From positions 1 to 9,075 of the forward strand of contig JAISQQ010000003.1 of NCBI GenBank assembly GCA_031274075.1: 9,075 bases of DNA. Direction: 5' to 3'. The notes beneath the pieces were generated by a model that was not told the origin of the DNA, searched no databases, and was given only the letters and a program-made list of their open reading frames with translations. Positions within the stretch are counted from its first letter, which is position 1; each line of letters opens with the position of its first letter. The stretch is from Accumulibacter sp. GTDB taxonomy: Bacteria > Pseudomonadota > Gammaproteobacteria > Burkholderiales > Rhodocyclaceae. Both the position numbers and the translations under genes were made by a program. Of the stretch, positions 5,554 through 9,075 are shown piece by piece.

Positions 5554-5588
5554 CGACGCCGCGCCGGCGCAGGACCGGAGCGGCGTCG
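5554..5588 (-). terminator. Strong hairpin downstream of the asparaginase gene
   Basis: CGACGCCGC (5554-5562) and GCGGCGTCG (5580-5588) form a 9-bp stem, extended after one mismatch by CCGG/CCGG (5564-5567, 5575-5578) around a 7-base loop. It lies 47 bases beyond the stop of the asparaginase gene. No T-run follows on the minus strand, so it may work as a 3' stabiliser or with Rho. Confidence 0.45.
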
Positions 5589-5634
5589 TTGGCGGCCCGG
5601 CGGCATGGGAACCGCCGGGGCCGGGGCGTATTTC

Positions 5635-6738
<1,104 letters not shown>

Positions 6739-6752
6739 TCAACGCCAGCGGC

Positions 6753-6781
6753 AGTTTAGTGGAATCCGCCGGCCTTTGCCA
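6753..6781 (-). promoter_or_regulatory. Possible promoter of the asparaginase gene
   Basis: On the minus strand TGGCAA (6776-6781) and TAAACT (6753-6758) are spaced 17 bases apart, about 48 bases before the start codon. The -35 match is poor (3 of 6), so this is only the best candidate in the interval. Confidence 0.3.
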
Positions 6782-6855
6782 TCGCGGTACGGGTGCGGCA
6801 CGGGGGATGGCCTCATGCCATTCGTGAGAACCTGATTCCGGCTGGAAGCCTCCCC

Positions 6856-6905
6856 TTTGGAAGCTGTTCACGATTTTCTTTGGGAGCGCGGGGGCCATCA
6901 CACTC
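6856..6905. repeat. Left arm of a long imperfect inverted repeat
   Basis: Beginning TTTGGAAGCTGTT and continuing through GGGAGCGCGG to ATCACACT, this segment is repeated in inverted orientation at 7186-7238, at roughly 80% identity by eye with small indels. Together the arms enclose the REPIN-like doublet at 6954-7098, so the whole interval behaves as one nested palindromic element. Confidence 0.75.
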
Positions 6906-6953
6906 TCCATGAACGTAAAGTCGACCGGTGTGCGTGAAAACAGCGACGGTTCG

Positions 6954-7098
6954 GTAGGGCGGGAAAGCGCAGCGCCTCCCGCCGGTCGGTTTCACGGCGC
7001 AACGCGCCGCACGATTCAAAGGCCGTTGAATACGATGAGCGGCGGCTGCGCCGCCGGAGAGAACGACCGGCGGGAGGCGCTGCGCTTTCCCGCCCTAC
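6954..7098. mobile_element. REPIN-like doublet of two inverted GTAG REP sequences
   Basis: Two perfect 35-base inverted arms (6954-6988 and 7064-7098) each begin, read from outside, with GTAG followed by an imperfect palindrome (GGCGGGA ... TCCCGCC with inner GCGC-A-GCGC). This is the REP signature, and the paired inverted arrangement is a REPIN/BIME, a non-autonomous element moved in trans by a REP-associated tyrosine transposase. The 75-base spacer holds three further hairpins: CGGCGC/GCGCCG (6995-7009), ATTCAA/TTGAAT (7014-7031) and GGCGGC/GCCGCC (7041-7055). It sits between nnr and ansB. Confidence 0.8.
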
Positions 7099-7103
7099 GG
7101 GAT

Positions 7104-7121
7104 GCGCCAACGGTTTGGCGC
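7104..7121. repeat. Small hairpin beside the REPIN
   Basis: GCGCCAA (7104-7110) and TTGGCGC (7115-7121) form a 7-bp stem with a 4-base loop, six bases outside the right REP arm. There is no T-run; it is probably part of the composite repeat. Confidence 0.5.
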
Positions 7122-7131
7122 CCACGCCCAG

Positions 7132-7155
7132 GCGGGCCGGAGACCCGCGCCCCAG
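7132..7155. repeat. GC-rich hairpin module of the CTGGGNGCGCGGG type
   Basis: The minus strand reads CCTGGGGCGCGGGTCTCC and then GGCCCGC, with GCGGG/CCCGC arms (7132-7136, 7144-7148). It has the same layout as the hairpins at 8970-8996 and near 9028-9055, so it is another copy of a dispersed intergenic repeat. Confidence 0.5.
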
Positions 7156-7185
7156 GAAAATCGCCACGATGCCAACGACGCCCAA

Positions 7186-7238
7186 AGTGCAATGACCCTG
7201 CCGCGCTCCCAGAGAGAAGATCGCAAACAGCTTCCAAA
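7186..7238. repeat. Right arm of the long imperfect inverted repeat
   Basis: This is the inverted partner of 6856-6905; its complement begins TTTGGAAGCTGTT and contains CTGGGAGCGCGG. It ends about 50 bases downstream of the nnr stop, so nnr transcripts run straight into the palindromic structure, which may act as their 3' border. Confidence 0.75.
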
Positions 7239-7287
7239 CCCTTCCGTACTTTGGTACGCCCCGCTGGACGTGGATTGGAACATGGAA

Positions 7288-8769
7288 TCATCGGGTCCAT
7301 TGGTTGAGGCAGTCGCGCGCGCTGTCGATCAACTCTCCGGCGGTCAGGCCCATCGGGCCGATGCCTCGGGCCGCCAGGCGGTCGGCCGCCAGGCCGTGCA
7401 GATGCACGGCGGCGGGCAGCGCCTGCCGCGCCGGCCATCCCTGCGCCAGCAAGGCGGCGATCATGCCGGTCAGCACGTCGCCGCTGCCCGCCGTGGCCAG
7501 GCCGGGATTGCCGGAGGTGTTGATCGACCACGCGCCGCCGGGTTCGGCGATGACGGTGCCGCAGCCCTTCAGGGCGACGTGCGCGCCGAATTCCGCGGCC
7601 AGCGCGCAGGCCGCGGCGATACGGCCATTCTGCACCTCGCGAGTGTGGCGCTCGAGCAGCCGGGCGGCTTCCGCCGGGTGCGGCGTGAGCAGCGTCGGCG
7701 CGCGCCGCGCCTGGACCGCCCGGCGCAGTTCGCCGTTTTCGGCGATCCGGTTCAGCGCGTCGGCGTCGAGCACGAGCGAAATCTCCAGGCGGCAGGCCTC
7801 GCCGATCAAGGCAATCGCCTCGCCGTCGTCACCCATGCCCGGCCCGCAGGCCAGCGCGCTCAGTTCGGCGCGCAGCAACTGGCTGGGGCGGCGGATCATC
7901 AGCTCGGGCTGCAAAGGGTCGAGCGAGGGGGCGTTTTCGTCGATCAGGCCGAGATAGACGCGGCCGCTGCCCAGGCGCAGCGCGGCGCGCGCGGCGAGCA
8001 GCGCGGCGCCGGCCATGCCCGCGGCGCCGCCGAGGACGCCGGCGTTGCCATAACTGCCCTTGTGCGTATTGCGTTGCCGCGGCCCGAGCCGGTCGGCGAA
8101 ATCCTCCGGCGTGACGATGCGGCCGGGCGAACCGCCGAAGGCGCGCGCGTCGAGATCGAGCGTGGCGACCGTCACCGTGCCGCAATGATCCGGGCCGTCG
8201 GCGGTAAACAGTCCGGGCTTGGCGGCGATGAAGGTGATCGTGTGGCTGGCGCGAATGCTCGTCCCCTGCCGCGCGCCGGTATCGGCGTCGAGGCCGCTCG
8301 GGCAGTCGAGCGCGAGCAGCGGGCAGCGGTCGCGTTCGGCCAGGGCGTTGGCCTGCGCGATCAGGCCGGCGAAGACGCCGCTGATTTCGCGCCTGAGCCC
8401 GATGCCGAACAGTCCGTCGACGATCAGCGACCAGCGTTCGCCCTCCGGAATCGCCGCGCAGGTCGTGCCGCCCGCCACGGAAAAGCGGCGGAAGGCGTCG
8501 GCGGCGTCGGCCGGCAAGCGGGCCGCGTCGCTGGCGAAGACCACGCGCACCGCCAGGAAGCGTTCGCGCAGCAGGCGGGCGAGCTCGAAAGCGTCGCCGC
8601 CGTTGTTGCCGGGGCCGGCGAGGATCAATACCGGCGCCTTGCCGTCGTTGCGAATCGCGGCGGCGAGATCGGCGCCCGCCCGCCCGGCGCGCCGCATCAA
8701 GCGCTGCTCGGCGGCCGCCGCTTCGATCCGGCGCAGGTCGGGGGAAAGGTAGAGCGCGGTGGAAGGCAT
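7288..8769 (-). CDS. nnr: Bifunctional NAD(P)H-hydrate epimerase / ADP-dependent dehydratase
   Basis: 493 aa, cytoplasmic. It repairs damaged NADH/NADPH: the N-terminal YjeF domain interconverts the R and S hydrates, and the C-terminal ribokinase-like domain dehydrates the S form using ADP. The N domain (about 1-215) shows GPGNNGGDA (52-60), VDGLFGIGLRR (117-127) and LDCPSGLDADTG (154-165). The C domain (about 220-490) shows HKGSYGNAGVLGG (236-248), DADALN (335-340), TPHPAE (362-367), LKGCGT, and NPGLATAGSGDVLTG with the catalytic Asp431. The YjeF loop has GGDA where many homologues have GGDG. I start it at ATG 8767-8769, with AGGAG seven bases upstream; an ATG ten codons earlier (8797-8799) has no ribosome site. 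Length is normal for the fused enzyme. It is a housekeeping gene, with no visible operon partner in this window. Confidence 0.95.
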   Translation of the reverse strand: MPSTALYLSPDLRRIEAAAAEQRLMRRAGRAGADLAAAIRNDGKAPVLILAGPGNNGGDAFELARLLRERFLAVRVVFASDAARLPADAADAFRRFSVAGGTTCAAIPEGERWSLIVDGLFGIGLRREISGVFAGLIAQANALAERDRCPLLALDCPSGLDADTGARQGTSIRASHTITFIAAKPGLFTADGPDHCGTVTVATLDLDARAFGGSPGRIVTPEDFADRLGPRQRNTHKGSYGNAGVLGGAAGMAGAALLAARAALRLGSGRVYLGLIDENAPSLDPLQPELMIRRPSQLLRAELSALACGPGMGDDGEAIALIGEACRLEISLVLDADALNRIAENGELRRAVQARRAPTLLTPHPAEAARLLERHTREVQNGRIAAACALAAEFGAHVALKGCGTVIAEPGGAWSINTSGNPGLATAGSGDVLTGMIAALLAQGWPARQALPAAVHLHGLAADRLAARGIGPMGLTAGELIDSARDCLNQWTR

Positions 8770-8888
8770 GGTCCGGCTCCTTGCTTTGTCGAAAGCCATG
8801 ATTTAAGCACGGATTTCGCGCCACGGCCTGCGATGCCGGGCCAAACGGCAGGGCCATCGCCTACGCAAATGTCGAAAACAGTCGCCAA

Positions 8889-8903
8889 GAATATTTGATA
8901 TTC
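8889..8903. promoter_or_regulatory. A/T-rich inverted repeat over a possible nnr promoter
   Basis: GAATAT-TTG-ATATTC is a perfect 6-bp inverted repeat with a 3-base spacer, 120 bases upstream of the nnr start. It overlaps a weak minus-strand promoter candidate (-35 TTGCCG at 8918-8923, 17-base gap, -10 TATCAA at 8895-8900). The placement would suit an operator, but no regulator is recognised. Confidence 0.35.
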
Positions 8904-8961
8904 AAGTCCTTATGTGGCGGCAAACGCCTCTCATCGCGCATGAAGAAATGAACCCGATCGT

Positions 8962-9062
8962 GGGCCTTCCCTGGGAGCGCGGGGCTTCTGCCCCGCAACA
9001 GCGGGAATGAAACGACCGCCGCCGTTTCGGGGCCGAAGCCCCCCGCACCCAGGAAACCCACC
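8962..9062. repeat. Inverted doublet of GC-rich hairpin repeats
   Basis: Two related modules face each other. The left one reads CCTTCCCTGGGAGCGCGGGG with hairpin GCGGGGC-TTCT-GCCCCGC (8979-8996). The right one, on the minus strand, reads GGTTTCCTGGGTGCGGGG with hairpin GGGGC-CGAA-GCCCC (9029-9042). The CTGGGNGCGCGGG core also occurs at 6881-6892, 7132-7155 and 7201-7212. I see no gene between 8770 and the right edge; this repeat fills most of the last 110 bases. Confidence 0.65.
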
Positions 9063-9075
9063 CCCCGTCCCCCGC

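Noticed and set aside
5295..5606. Minus-strand frame encoding RAGVEPTYTDFNSAQ
   Set aside because: AGVEPTYTD is the well-known false protein made by translating the complement of a tRNA-Cys gene; it supports the tRNA remnant, not a gene.
6954..7098. CRISPR array
   Set aside because: There are only two inverted copies with one spacer; CRISPR repeats are direct and numerous. The GTAG palindromes fit a REP doublet.
6898..7185. Small protein (95 codons, minus) over the REPIN region
   Set aside because: It is made entirely of inverted-repeat sequence, has no ribosome site, and its reading is a by-product of the repeats.
7102..8898. 598-codon plus-strand open frame opposite nnr
   Set aside because: It runs antisense to a gene with complete catalytic motifs and starts inside repeat DNA; composition is typical of antisense frames.

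Overview
The window comes from a GC-rich proteobacterium, most likely a betaproteobacterium of the Burkholderiales. This rests on GC-rich codon use, the form of the tRNA-Cys and tRNA-Gly remnants, GTAG-type REP repeats, and a glutaminase-asparaginase resembling the Pseudomonas 7A enzyme as I remember it. No database search was possible, so the taxon is an inference. All convincing protein genes lie on the minus strand. The toxin remnant and the tRNA remnants lie on the plus strand.

Region 1 (1-4435, minus) is one compact operon for a type IV pilus or type II secretion-like machine. In transcription order it holds two large paralogous prepilins (3605-4435, 2734-3579), a small one-TM protein of GspM/PilO type (2216-2737), a 427-aa GspL or PilM/PilN-like (PilO2-like) protein (936-2219), a PilP/GspC-like protein with a tandem-repeat linker (148-939), and the start of another membrane-anchored protein that leaves the window (1-151). 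From the second prepilin onward every junction is a 4-base ATGA overlap. No secretin, ATPase or polytopic membrane gene is visible, so they would have to lie beyond base 1 or elsewhere.

Region 2 (4436-5196) is a 760-base gene-free leader and control region. Reading away from the operon it has a GTAG-type REP hairpin, a run of 15 G, a 10-bp hairpin, eight copies of the tetranucleotide CTTG, a good minus-strand promoter whose start site would fall at the edge of the CTTG tract, and a 9-bp direct repeat behind the -35 box. Two hypermutable repeats in a pilin operon leader suggest phase-variable pilus expression.

Region 3 (5168-5634) looks like a recombination scar. A promoter leads into the first ~40 codons of a HigB/Gp49-family toxin, frameshifted at an A9 run. 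The toxin breaks off into the 3' half of a tRNA-Cys gene, which is followed by a tRNA-Gly missing about 9 bases of its anticodon/variable region. The simplest reading is the displaced end of an element integrated into tRNA-Cys, with the pilus operon on the element side.

Region 4 (5635-9075) looks like ordinary chromosome. It holds a periplasmic glutaminase-asparaginase (ansB type), a bifunctional NAD(P)H-hydrate repair enzyme (nnr), and nested inverted-repeat elements between and beyond them: a REPIN-like doublet inside a larger inverted repeat, and a second hairpin doublet at the right edge.
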